Of a stretch of DNA of 64,000 bases, positions 42,978-54,539 are shown piece after piece. Location: assembly GCA_014871385.1 (NCBI GenBank), contig CM026426.1:24517437-24581436 (forward strand), in the 5' to 3' direction. This DNA comes from Ceratodon purpureus (lineage: Eukaryota; Streptophyta; Bryopsida; Pseudoditrichales; Ditrichaceae). The stretch's first letter is position 1. Every line of letters begins with the position of its first letter. The notes under the pieces are model-generated. The model worked only from the letters and a program-made list of their open reading frames with translations, did not search any database and was not told the origin of the DNA. Made by a program: the position numbers and the translations under genes.

Positions 42978-43820
42978 AGTTGAATGGTTCCTAATCTTTT
43001 ATCACCTCTGTGACTTAATTTCTCTGATCAGGCTACTCTCTACCACTTGAACTGGAGTGAATGCCAGTTTTTTAGAGGATTGACTTACCCCTTTTTCATG
43101 TCACCTTGCAATGTGCAGTTCAAGACACTAAAATCCTCTAGCAGAATGTTAACAAAAGTTCTCTACACAAATAGTCGTATCATACACTAGAACTGGCATG
43201 TGTGCTCTAAATTTAGTCACATACATAAGAAAGAACCACTGAGTAAGATTGGATGCAGACTGTAAGAGAAGCCTTGAACGGATTCACATGCTGGCGCACC
43301 CTCACACCTCCCACCTGCTTGACAAAAAACAGAAAACATTACCCTTCACGACCTTTGTACTCTCTTCTCAAGCCCACTAAGTACCATCCCCATACTCAGA
43401 GAAGTTGAAACACCAAAGTACATAAAATCGGGGTTCACTCTTTACTTCCTGCACAATCTAGACTATTAGCACAGAAGCCCCTATCACAACATAGCTACAC
43501 CATAGCCACACCATAATAGAACAAACGAAGCCACAACTTAGGAAAACATAGCCAATCACACACACACACAAATTCCCTCCCAATTCACAATCACGGCAAA
43601 ACATTACCACTCACTGTCTACCGTCTTGACCTTCACACTCGAAATTCAAAAACTCAAAATTTATTAGAATAGTATAAAATCCTTTCAATTGCGCAACTTA
43701 ACAGTTTTCCCAACCTGGTTCTCAAAAACATTACAAAAAAAATCAAAAATTTGCTCAATGAGTCTAGAACTGAACAGCTTCAAAACAAAACTATCTTAAC
43801 TTAGCCGGGATCACTATGGC
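42978..43820. other. A/T-rich stretch, no gene seen
   Basis: No convincing frame, repeat or RNA gene. A short (CA)n run lies near 43558-43570. Confidence 0.4.
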
Positions 43821-46257
43821 AGAGATGCGTCAAATATAACGCCGTTTAACGCGGTTTTTAACGCGGTTTAACGTGGATTTTTTGACCAGTCCAAAGTGAC
43901 GCGCCCTGTCACATAGGTCTTTTGATTATGACGCGGCGCGTCATGGCACGTTAAAACGTTTTAACGTGAGTACGTCATCTCTGTTAAACCACGTTACTCG
44001 GAATTGCCGGAAGTTACCTGGGGTCAGTAAATTGAGGGAGTTACTTTTTGCCACGTGAGCATTTCCCGCTGTTTTTCATTCCACGTTGGAGTTTACGTGG
44101 ATATTTCCCTCCATTGTCCATTCCACGTCATATATTGCGTGGCAATTGACGTGGCACTTGATTTCAACGGCTGAGATGGTGACACGTGTCATGATCACGG
44201 ATCATAGAATATTCCCGGATGCGTTTACGGTGTCGGGTTTTGTATGTTTACAAAAACGGTTTATGTTGACAGTTTTTGTGTGTTTACGTAAACGTAGTGT
44301 GACATGTTTTGTATGTTTACATAAACGCAGTATGGACGTTCATTATAACATGTTTGGACGTTGATAAACGCATGTGTCACGTATTTGAATGCGTTTTGAA
44401 AAACGCATTTAGACGGAAGTTGACGTTTGCAGCGTCACTTTTTGTAACATTAAAGTGGATTTTGGATGTTCATTGAAACGCAATTTAATGTTTATCCGAA
44501 CGCATAGCTCATGATCATTATGACACATACAAACACTATTGAACGTAAGCAATAACGTTCTGTAACACAAGAGAACGTCATTCAAAACGCAAACGAAGCG
44601 TCAATTAAAACACAATTAAACACGCTGTAACTTTTTTTTTACAATGTTCTGTCATTCAAATACAAAATACATAAAGTCTACCTCTACATTGCGATAGCAT
44701 ACAACTTTCTACCAAAATGAGCTCGTCCACTTCTTGGAGGTGCGATTGGCATGTAGAGGACGCAAACGGTGCGTACATCCCAGGAGGCTCACGCTAGATT
44801 CTTCTTAATCTACACAGCCCAGGTGATCAAGCCATTGGTGAGGTCACAGCAACAAATCAGCCAAACAATCCCATCTGAAGGTTTAGTATCAAGAAGCTCT
44901 TACCCGTTTAAAGGTTTTCACCGCCACTGTTGCATTCTGTCCCAGCAATTTCTCCAAACCCCCAACTTCTTCCTGTATACACAATTGCGTCATCATTAGG
45001 ATAGAGGAAAGTAATGGCCTCATGAAAGTAATATTCAACTTCTACACTTTCACACACTCACACACATTCCTAGCTCCACACTCAGACACACATTCCTAGC
45101 TCCACACTCACACTCACATTCACACTCCTAGCTTCATACTCACACACACTCCTTGCTCCATACTCACATACACACACACTCCTAGCTCCAGCTGAAACAC
45201 CTAGATAGAGAGAAAAAGAGTCAATCCTCACTCCAAAACCCCCTCAAAAACCTAGCCGCCAAACCCTAGCCATCAAACCCTAGCCGTCAAACCCTAGCCG
45301 CCAAACCCTAGCCGCCAACCCTAGCTGCCTTCATTTTTTGTAATACATTTGAACGCACTTTATGTTACAAGAAACGCACTTTCCGCTACAAGAAACGCAC
45401 TTTCTGACCCAAGAAACGTGTGCGTCACTATTGACAGCCTCCTAGACTCCCAAATAAAATATTGCAGGTCAAATCTTACATTCCATGTCACCAAATTCCT
45501 CCACGCACATGTTCCACATCTGCGCACGCATTCCACGTCAAATAGGTTTGTCATGTTTTTTGTAACACATCTGAACGCACTTCTTGTTACAAGAAACGCG
45601 CACGTCAATGTTGACAGCCCTTCAGGCTCCCAAGCATTGCTTGACCAGTCCAACCCTAAACCTTCCACGTCAGCCTATCACCCTACAACGCATTCCACGT
45701 CAGCACAGTCATTCCACGTCAGACTTCTCGGTACGTTTTTTTTAACACACTTGAACGTGGCGCATGTTACCTGTAACGCCTCAATGTTATAAGAAACACG
45801 CTGCTCTGGATACTACTATGGTCAACCATAGTCAAAACTACCTTCCACGTCAGCCATTGAGTCTTCAAGCATTCCACGTCAGCGCACTCATTCCACGTCA
45901 GTCAATGTGTTACGTTTTTTTTAACACATTTTAACGTAGCACTTGTTAAGATAAACGTCCTCCGTGTCATAAGAAACGTGCTTACGTGGAGACTTACTAC
46001 ATTTAGTCATATCTAAAGTTCCTTGAGGTAAAAAAGTAGGTGAAAAAATTACTATTCAACAGGAACGTGTCCGTTTAATTTAACGTGATGCCGTTATTTT
46101 GAACGTATAAATTTTATTCGCGTTTCACCCATATCCCCTTTGACGCAGTGACTTTATTGGTGACTTTTTCACGTTAAAACGCTTGACGCGCGCCACGTTT
46201 AATTGGATATTTTTTCCACACTAATTCAGGATAGTGTGGATTTACGTCAAGTTTGAC
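43821..46257. mobile_element. Non-autonomous inverted-repeat element dense in AACG/CCACGTCA motifs
   Basis: The left end reads CAGAGATGCGTCAAATATAACG and the right end, on the minus strand, CAGAGATGCGTCAAACTTGACG. These are 15 identical bp and partial similarity beyond. CAGAG is the typical start of hAT elements, but I find no clear 8-bp duplication (CACTATGG left, GCATGGTG right), so the family is open. Both subterminal regions are full of TTTAACG and AACGC words, as expected of transposase-binding sites. The middle has repeated TTCCACGTCA and TGTTACAAGAAACGC units, and a block at 45236-45335 like a plant gene leader. The open frame at 45349-45792 is made of these repeats and is not a gene. 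The right end truncates the reading frame of the zinc-finger/AT-hook gene. Confidence 0.75.
45236..45335. repeat. CAAACCCTAGCC tandem repeats (telo-box-like leader sequence)
   Basis: Six AAACCCTAGCC-type units of 13 bp follow a run of CACACTC-rich short repeats (45040-45200). In plants AAACCCTA is common in leaders and promoters of translation-related genes. Here it lies inside the inverted-repeat element and may be captured host sequence. Confidence 0.7.
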
Positions 46258-47385
46258 GCATCTCTGGCATGGTGGATTATCTCTTTCAGGTCACGCTTTC
46301 TTCCTGCAGCACGTAGTGCATGTCCTGTTCGTGCTATAGATGTATCCTTCGACACGGACGAAGCTCGAGTTCCAGTGTTCTTCTTCGACCCAGCCTTGCC
46401 CCGAGGACGTCCCACGGCTCTTTTCTTCGGGATCTCTTGACAATCCTGCAAGGCCTTCTTAGCATGACAGGGTACTGGAGAAGAGAGACGACGTTTAGGA
46501 GTAGATGCTAAAGTCTCGGCAGCCACAAGGTCCTTCACAGCCGCAAACTGCTTCAGTGACTTATTCATTGAAGGCATCCCTACTTGCCCTGGACGGGTTT
46601 CCACTTCATCCTCAACTTCGACTTCACTCTGGCTCTGATTGCGTTCTTCTCCAATCTCGGCACTGAGCTCCTCGCCGAGTTCAGCAACGGCATCCTCCTG
46701 AGATCGCGCCCCCCCCCCCCCCCTGCAAGAACACGTCAGTGCTACACCAGGTTCGATGTGTGTACTCCTCACTATCACTACTACCGTAATCAGCTTCTTC
46801 TTGCCCCGCATCTTGCTCCTTAGCTTCATCTGCAACCAGCGACTTCAAACCCTCGCCTTTCGTTGATGTGCGAGTAGGAAGTACGTTAGAGGAAGCATTC
46901 TGTGAATTTCCACCTCCAGGAAGAAACAAGTTTTTTGTGCTCTTCTTGTTTATTTTTCCCCAGCCAACTACCTTCACACGGCAAATTGGGCAATATAGCA
47001 ATCCCTGTGTGCACCCAAAGCCGAATACATTGTCGCCGCAGGGCTGCATAGAAAGGAGATAGAACACGTCAAAAAAAATTAAAACGCCAAGTATTCAGGT
47101 ACTACAAATCCGTTTCATGACAGGGATGCAGGTTCAATGGCGATGTCAACAACAAAAAACATGCGGTCATCCACAAGTTCATTGTGTTACCTTAATAAAG
47201 ACGGCCGCCACTTTCATTCGACACACGGTGCATCCCAGACTTGGCGCGTTGTCTTCAGAAGTGGCTCCTTCGTAGGTCTGCAATTCTTCGCTGCTCTTGG
47301 TTCTCAATAGAGATTTCGCTGTCGCCAGTTTCTGGCTGGATTCTTGGGACGCGTGAATGGGTGCCTCCATCTCCCACGAGGACAT
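46258..47385 (-). pseudogene. RING-like zinc-finger/AT-hook gene cut at its 3' end
   Basis: An exon from about 47385 (MSSWEMEAPIHASQE) ends at 47192 with LGCTVCRMKVAAVFIK. The next exon starts at 47043 with PCGDNVFGFGCTQGLLYCPICRVKV, so the intron splits a zinc finger (CxxC ... C ... C ... CxxC). An acidic Ser-rich stretch and a Glu-rich part follow, then KKRAVGRPRGKAGSKK, a good AT-hook (GRPRG core), which binds A/T-rich DNA in the minor groove. A run of about 16 C at 46708-46724 falls in the coding part and the frame changes there, either by slippage or because the run lies in a small intron. The inverted-repeat element is inserted after EIIHHA, removing the C-terminus. A nuclear, DNA-binding role is likely. 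No promoter recognised. Confidence 0.55.
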
Positions 47386-48109
47386 TGGTTCGTATCCGGA
47401 TCCTGCTACTGACCACACACAAGAAATCAGAAATCCGCAACAAACAAAAACTCGCCAGAAATAAAATGTGTACTCCTCCTTTGACACCCCGGAACAGGAA
47501 CCCTCAACCCGGAACAGGAATAGAATCTCGCAGGGAAGCAGCCTATCCGAAACCGCGCCAGAGACTTTCTGTCCCCGGAATCGATATACCTCTCCGGACC
47601 TCTCCAAAACACTACACACACGATAATCTCCGGAACAGGAGCCAAGGAACCACAAGCAGGACTTGGATCAAAGCAGGACTTGTGATGAACTAAGGTGCGA
47701 TCAAAGTAGGACTCGGATCAAAGCAGGACTCCTGGTCGAAGCCAAGGAAAATGACTAGGACATTTCAACTTAGTGGCACAATTGCCGCTCTCTACATGAC
47801 AGGATTCCAAGGGGTTTCTTTCAAATCCGGAAAACTAAAACTTAGAAAGGAATCACATTCGACCATACTACGGAACAAGAAGATTGAGATTAAGAACTGC
47901 ATTTCCACTGTCCGGCAAGGTCATTGTACTTCGGTGTCAGGACAGAAATGAGGTTGCATCTGTGAGCGTCCGACTCTGCACTTGCAGCTCATATCAGTGA
48001 TCGTGCTAAACCCTAAACCACTGTACCTCCACTTAAAATGAAACCTAAACTCAACCCTCGATACCAATAGCAACAAGAACAATCTCACCAACTAACCCTA
48101 AGCACTTAA
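47386..48109. other. Region with GGAACAGGA and GATCAAAGCAGGACT short repeats
   Basis: GGAACAGGA-type words at 47490-47640 and four GATCAAAG(C/T)AGGACT copies at 47668-47730. Otherwise no gene is evident. Confidence 0.45.
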
Positions 48110-49620
48110 GCGCGAACCGTGAAACACTTCAACTTCAGCTACCTGCAAATAAGGGAAGACGAAATATAGGAAAGACGGCTTATAAGATTTTGGAGCGGTA
48201 CCTGAATGAGGCGTCTTGTTGCTAGATGCCGTTCTGGGTTTCTCCATCGTCCGTGTCGAAGCTGCTTTAACTGCAGCCGGACGGATCCCGATTGCCCGCA
48301 GACTCTCCGTTGCAAATGGTTGCTGGCACACGGCAACGGCGTAGGTGGTGGCTCTTTGCGCATGCTCATATAAGCAATAAGGATGGTAAGTATGGCCACA
48401 ACTCAGACTGGAAAAATTGTAGCATAAATACCACAGGGAACAAACTGGGCATGCGTTTAACGTTGAGTAGGAGCCATGGGCGTCTGCGGGCAACCCTCAA
48501 GTGGCAAAGGAAAGAAGGCCGCTCCATCGCCAACCCGCATGCGGCACAGCTGCTCCTCCATAGCCGACATGATCATCTTCAGCGACGAAACCCTACTCTC
48601 TGCCTCTATGTGCTTTGTAGACATGTTCAACTTCGACGCTTCCATCTCAGCCACTATGTCCTCACAGCCAGCTATGGCCTCCACATACATGCAAATGGCG
48701 CTATCTTCTAAGCCCTTTTTGAAGCAAATAGACTCAATCTCAGCGTTCACTCTAAAGACCTCAGCAGCAACCACCTTGACTTCTTCACCTCGCATGGGGT
48801 CATTGAATAATTCCAACTCCCTAAGACGTGTTGCTTTCTCTTCTAAACTACTTCTTTGCGTTCTCTCTTGCTCACTAAGACGTACTAAGTGAGCCTTAGT
48901 GTCGCTCAGCATTGCTACACGATCACTACATAAAAGCAAACTTCTACGCAGCCTGTCCTCAATGGACACAAGCTCTAATTGACCTTGCTCCATGCTGACC
49001 GTAGCCTCTTGCAGCAGCATGTTTGTACTCAAAATGACCTAGGCTAGACCGTCTACCTCCTTTGACCCCCAACTTGGAGCCACGCCATGCCGACCAGCCC
49101 TACTAGGGTTCTTCTTAACCATGGCCGCTCCTTCCAGTGCTAACTCCGACTTTGGTGTCAAGAACCCCGTCTCTAGGAAGCCAAACTGTGGGCAACCAGC
49201 AGACAACCGTTTCTTTCCTAGCACTGTAGGAGACTCCTCATCGCCATTCTTACTCTCCCTCATTCTCTTCTCCTTTCTCTCCTCTGCTTTCTTTCTCAAC
49301 CCTTCCTTCACCTTCCTTCTCTCCTCTGAAAACTATGCCTAGTTCACTTTGCGACCTAGGTTCATGGAGATTAAACCCCTCGCAAAGGCAAGTGTTATCT
49401 CCCTATTAGGAGGCTCTGGGCAGTCATAAACTTGGTGGTATAGGTCCTTGATTGCTCTCTGCTCTGGTAGGGTAGTGTGGCAACGATAGTCCCAACCACT
49501 CTTACTGGATTTTTTTCCGAAGTAGCTACATAGTAAGGATTCAGGAACCTCGTCACGGATATCGCTCACTATCAGCTCCCGCGTGGGAAGGCCGTCACAG
49601 ATGAATCGTGAAGCCTCCAT
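48110..49620 (-). pseudogene. Coiled-coil/RING-finger gene 3, decayed
   Basis: ATG 49620 (MEASRFICDGLPTREL). The domain shared with RING 1 and 2 is visible: DLYHQVYDCPEPPNREITLAFAR ending KVN, where the expected Trp is a TAG (49339). A basic Glu/Lys helix, NLS-like GKKRLS, a long coiled coil (49032-48560) and a finger ACPVC ... CGHTYHPYC ... VCQQPF follow. The second last Cys of the finger appears lost (ATTYAVAVC). In-frame TAG codons at 49339, 49333 and 49039 and a splice near 48203 complete the picture. The frame shift between the two coil parts may be an intron. The domain order and finger spacing match the other two genes, so this is a third family member and not a chance RING. Confidence 0.65.
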
Positions 49621-49866
49621 CGTCCCAGCGTGCATGCAAAGGACTTTGGCGCAATAACTACAGCAAGCAAGAACTGACAGGTTTCAAGTCACAAACTCAA
49701 GTGGCAACAGTGAGAAATCTGCGAGACGATGAGAGGACGTCGCAAAAGGCGGGAGAAACCTCCTACAGCTGCCAACGTACCTCATGAGCTTCGCCCCACA
49801 AGAAGCCAATCAGTATCCAAGAAGCCTCATGTACAGTTTTCAAATCTGCCGCTCTAGGAAAGAGTC

Positions 49867-49992
49867 CGGTCCAGGAAAGTTGCCTATGTGGCAGAGCTGT
49901 ACAATTGCTCAAGCATGGCGAGAGTGATCTGGTCCAGGAAAGTTGCCTATGTGGCAGAGCTGTACAATTGCTCAAGCATGGCAAGAGTGATC
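49867..49992 (+). repeat. 63-bp tandem duplication
   Basis: Two near-identical copies in direct order (GGTCCAGGAAAGTTGCCTAT repeats at 49867 and 49930). Confidence 0.9.
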
Positions 49993-50300
49993 CGTTCCCG
50001 TCCAGGTCCGGGTCTATTGGGGGATACCCCAAGCGGACCACCACTCGTCTCTATTTTCAATTGTAAGCTACGTACATCGAGAATCCAGATCGCCGCCACT
50101 CTCTAACCCTAATCGATCAGTATGATATTTCGAAGTCACATACCTGCTCAGATCTCAATGGCTGGATTTGCAGCGGCGCAACTTCCTTGACCTCTTCCAT
50201 CTCGAACATGGACAGCCTCAGTGCGGAGCAGTCCTCCTTGACAGCTTGATGGTACCCAGGACGTTGCTCCCCTGCTCTCCAGAGTCAAGTGAGAGAGGAA

Positions 50301-52852
50301 ATGGCATTTCTAGCCCGATACGCTAGGCTTCCAGTCGTGCAAGGCCGAGTGGTGGATCGGACTGTCCAAAGCGAGGTAAGCATACTAACCGCAACACATG
50401 CCATTGTCCATTATAGGATAACCTAGCATGCTTTGCATATTTACTAAGGATCCTGACCACGTCAATGACTACATAGCTAATGCACATGTGAGGGTTTTGA
50501 ATTCATCATGAACATGTTATGAACTGCATGCAAATGAATTTATACTTGGCAGAGTGTTTTACCATGACCTTGTACGAGTTTGATGCATCCCTTTAGCAGC
50601 ATGACTTTGTACGAGTTTGATGCATCCCTTTAGCAGCATCCCTTCTGCAAGCTAACCTTTCACATGATTTGTCCCCTGTGTTTTTATTGCAGCGACCTGG
50701 ACAGTCAGTAAACAACAGCCGTCCTCAAATTATAGCCCCCCCTCAGTACGGTGCATAGTCATCAAACCCTCCACTTTACCCCTCTCAGAACAATTCCCTT
50801 CCAGTCCAAGGGCACTGGAGCAAAGATTCGAGAGGCTGCAACTCTAGCATTCCTCGTAACGAAGCCCAGCACACCAGAGTCGCCCCGTCAAGTTCTGGTC
50901 CAAGCATCCGGCCTCCTACTCATCTAGGCTCCGAGGAACGCAGTCAGGAATGGCGTCCACCACAGGATATGGCTCTAGAGGAACTTCACCACGAGCAAAA
51001 CCGGGAACGAACGGCAAATCGCGACTTCCAGCGCCCATACATGAAGGAAATGGCAGCTGCGCATGGGGAGAACCCTGCCCGTCATCCAAATACCTGTCTC
51101 CAGATCAGGCACCGTCCTCGGTCTCAAAAGTCCATGGCATAGGGTTGCACGATTGTATGCTCGTCAAACTTTAAACTATAAAGTTAGGAGCTATAAAGCC
51201 AAACGGAAGTACTGGATGTTGCAGGTTCAAAACATTACTGAAAAGCTTGAACAGCGGTTTTCATACTCAAGTCCATTAGACATCAATTATCTAGGAAGGT
51301 TTTTGAAAAACACAGTGAAAAATGATAGGAAAAGTTGGAAAAAGTACTTCATTAAAAGCGGCGGGTTGAGACACCATCGCTGCCCAGAGGAAGCCTTCAC
51401 AGAGTGGCGCAAATATTGGTTGAGTGCAGAGGGGAAAGATGAATCCATACAGATGACTGAGATGAGGAAAGGGAAGAACAAAGCCCCGCGCAGAGAAGAA
51501 TTTTCCGGGGAACATGCGAGCTTGTTTCAGTCTCCATTCTAGGTAAGTTCCACATTTTTCATACCTGATTTTTGGCCTTTCAGTCTTTATTCCCGAGGTC
51601 CACCATGCTTGGCATCCTTCTCTCCACATTTGCTCAGTCAATTAATACTTTCCATGTGTCACCGGTTCACCCATCGCAACCGTTACCGGATCTCTCTTCT
51701 CGCATGCATCTCACTTCCACTTACCAAAGTGACTCATCTGCTAGTCACAGAACCGAATTTCAGCAGAGTACGCCAACCGCTAGTTTCCATCATGTAACGA
51801 CTTGCACATCAATAGGTGGACCACAATATGATGGACCACGATATGAAGACAGCACTCCAAATTTCCCACAAGGAATAGGCATATAGTCTCACCTGCTGTT
51901 TTTTCAATTCTCCGCGCACATTTGACTTTCTATCACTAGAACTGAAAATCGTGCTCTGCATAATGTGCCTATGATTTATGCAGAGGCCAACCACACCTCC
52001 CTACGTGTTACGAGAGTCCACACGGATACATGCACTGGAAGTCACTATTAAACGCATGGCATCGGATTTATCAACAAGCAAAGTCCAACTCAAGGAGGTG
52101 AAAGAATTATTACTACGCTTGATCAATCCGAATTCAATGCCCACAGCGCTCATGACGAACAAGAGGGCAATCCACACCAACAGTCACTCTAGTAGCGGCC
52201 CCGTTCAACCCAACAAACTCCTCCACAGGTGTGAGCCCGCTTCGTCTTCACATATCCACTCCGGCACTCAGAAATCTAACTCCGACCTCCCTCAGCATCA
52301 CGTGCCTCCAGCACGCGATACGCCACCGAGAAATGCAGCTATTGCAGACACGAGCCAAGTCCACACAGCCGTGACGCTATCACCATCATGCGCCAGCGGA
52401 GATACGATACCCCTCACTTCCAACACTCTTCTATAGAATTTTACTAACTCCATACCGATTGGTCACATGTAGTTTCCACAGACGTGTCCTTGTTGGCCGG
52501 CACTACGTCGATTGAATTATCCCCTCGCACCCGCAACATGCGAACTCCCTCATCTCAGCAGCAAGACCTCGCTCATCAAGCATTGGCGGAAGTTAGACAG
52601 TCAAACACGAACGCCCAAGACGGCGTTGCCACAAGGGGTATGTCGATTATGGTTGGTCCGGCACCCAGCAGAAGAGGACCTCGCCAGAAATTCGAACTGA
52701 CGCTCCTCCCACGATTCACCAACAAAGGTCTGATTGCCGCAAATACGCTCTGCTTCATCCTCCATCCAGAGCATCGAAACTCGATCGTGGCTGAAGGGAG
52801 AACAGGAGGATCATGGAAGTCACCCTCTGGAAAATTCGAAACATTATATTGA
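50301..52852 (+). pseudogene. Decayed multi-exon gene, plant-transposon-like basic domain
   Basis: The first exon 50301-50375 (MAFLARYARLPVVQ) has a good GTAAGC donor. The next exon opens at 50693 after TTGCAG and is Ser/Pro/Gln-rich with a TAG (50756). A frame change near 51130 leads into RSYKAKRKYWMLQVQ ... YLGRFLKNTVKNDRKSWKKYFIKSGG and HRCPEEAFTEWRKYWLS (51175-51430), which recalls the Lys/Trp-rich region of plant Ptta/En/Spm-annotated proteins. A short coil (STSKVQLKEVKELLLRL) and low-complexity sequence follow to 52852. I am unsure whether it is a transposon gene or a host gene; multiple breaks make it non-functional. Confidence 0.4.
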
Positions 52853-53620
52853 GAGGGCGAACAAATGGTCCAGATCCACAGTATACACAAACCAGCAGCC
52901 CTAATTTCAAATATTTGAAAACTGCATCAGAGATTGGACAGTATATAAAGCTCCTATTTTAAATACAGACCAAATCAAGATCATCATGGACCAATGCCAT
53001 TACTCCGAAAAGACCCAAAACACATAAAACCTAATTTCAGGAATTTGACATTGCACCACAGATTGGACAATACATTAATCTCCATTCCAAAAGTCAGACC
53101 ATATTAAGCGCAAGATGTCACAAATTTTGAACCCTAAAAGGTCCCATCAAATCCCTAATTTTCAAGCGCTTGAAAAACCAAATCCCTAATTCCCAAAACT
53201 TCTTCATAACCCCTAATTGTGCTACACTAAACCCTAACTTCAATCTCAAATCTTTAAATACAAAATGACTCGCCAAACCCCTAAATCCCTCCCAGTACCC
53301 GGAGTGAGGTACTCGACCGAAGCAGCTACCCGTATTCTCATCAATGCAGTAGTATCAACCATACTAGGGTATGCACAGGAGCATAGGATCTCTCGTGGTG
53401 GATACCCTTCTCGTCTGATATCAATAATAGTACCCGAGGGATACTTCCTTTTTCGAAACATGCTTGATATCTCACGGCTGAAATATCAACCAAGGAAAGC
53501 ATCGGATACCAGTAAACTTCGAAGGTGAATCAAAAATATTCACTGGCCTGAACCAACGAACCAAACATTGGATGTGAGACCCCATCATCCATCGAGCAGA
53601 CTCAGTAGGTAATTACGCCT
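52853..53620. other. Intergenic region with direct-repeat-like phrases
   Basis: The phrases ATTTCA(A/G)(A/G)(A/T)ATTTGA followed by a CAGAGATTGGACA(G/A)TA(T/C)AT word recur at 52890-52950 and 53034-53080, and AAACCCTAA words are frequent (53170-53240). The 87-aa frame at 53265-53528 has no known relative. Confidence 0.35.
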
Positions 53621-53684
53621 CACAAATTCACCACAGGGAAGTGTGTCCCAGGTGGTAAGAGGAAATCTCAATTTGGAACGTTGA

Positions 53685-53895
53685 GAAGGGAGAGGGCGGG
53701 CAGCCTCCGCGCTCCCCCATTTCTGTCCCGCCCATAGTGGCGAGGACTGGCGATGGTCGGGCTGGCTGCGGGGTCGGGCGACTCAAGGCTGCGGGGAAGG
53801 GGAGCTGTGGCGGATCGGGGGAGGCTGCGGGCAGGGAGAGGGCGGGGCAGCCTCCGCGCTCCCCCGTTTCTGTCCCGCCCATAGTGGCGAGGCTA
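53685..53895. repeat. GC-rich direct repeat pair
   Basis: About 56 bp (GGGAGAGGGCGGGCAGCCTC ... GCCCATAGTGGCGAGG) occur at about 53688 and again at about 53838, separated by 90 bp. Confidence 0.85.
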
Positions 53896-53936
53896 GGGGA
53901 CCACCAAGCAGACTCCTTCAAAGCAGATCGACTGAC

Positions 53937-54480
53937 AAGGGTTCGAGTCTATACCGTGTCCAATTACACCGAACCTGGAAAGTTGAACACCAATGTGTTG
54001 ATGCCAGAAATAATCAAAAAACTGGTGTAGTTTTCAGTGTACATCAGGAAGTCTCCCCAGTAAAATTTTATATAAGTTCAATATTAAATTGACTCAAAAA
54101 TAATCAATGTAAACTTTACATTATTTTACTGTTTTTTGGTGGTTATTGTTACAAAACAATTATGTAAAAAATTAAATATGAAAATTATATTAACTTTCCG
54201 GCATGCATTTTATATCAAATTTATAACATGTGTAAAATACTATTAATATCATAATTAAAATTTAGGATTTAAATTTTTTGTTAAAAAAATCCATATCATA
54301 TTTATAATGATAAAATAATTATTGTTAATTCTATGCAAAATTAATATAAAATACATGATAATTAACTAATGTGATCTTAACATTGGCATGATATGAATTC
54401 TATATCCGAATATCCGACATGAATACGAGCAGTTTTGCCACTGCTTTGATCTGTGACGTAATAGGAATAAAAATGTCACC
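53937..54480. other. A/T-rich stretch left of transposase D
   Basis: Very A/T-rich from 54060 to 54420. It is in the right place for the subterminal region of element D, but I find neither the 150-aa gene nor a terminal repeat like those of A and B here. Confidence 0.4.
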
Positions 54481-54539
54481 GAGTTCGAACCGAGCGCCCT
54501 AGGATGAAGGCAGGGGAAAAAGACACATCAAAAGCAAAC

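Noticed and set aside
45349-45792. 147-aa frame in the inverted-repeat element
   Set aside because: Its translation is a set of repeats of the CCACGTCA and ACAAGAAACGC units. No gene-like composition.
54460-54505. tRNA gene suggested by GAGTTCGAACCGAGC near 54480
   Set aside because: No acceptor stem or A box at the right distance upstream.
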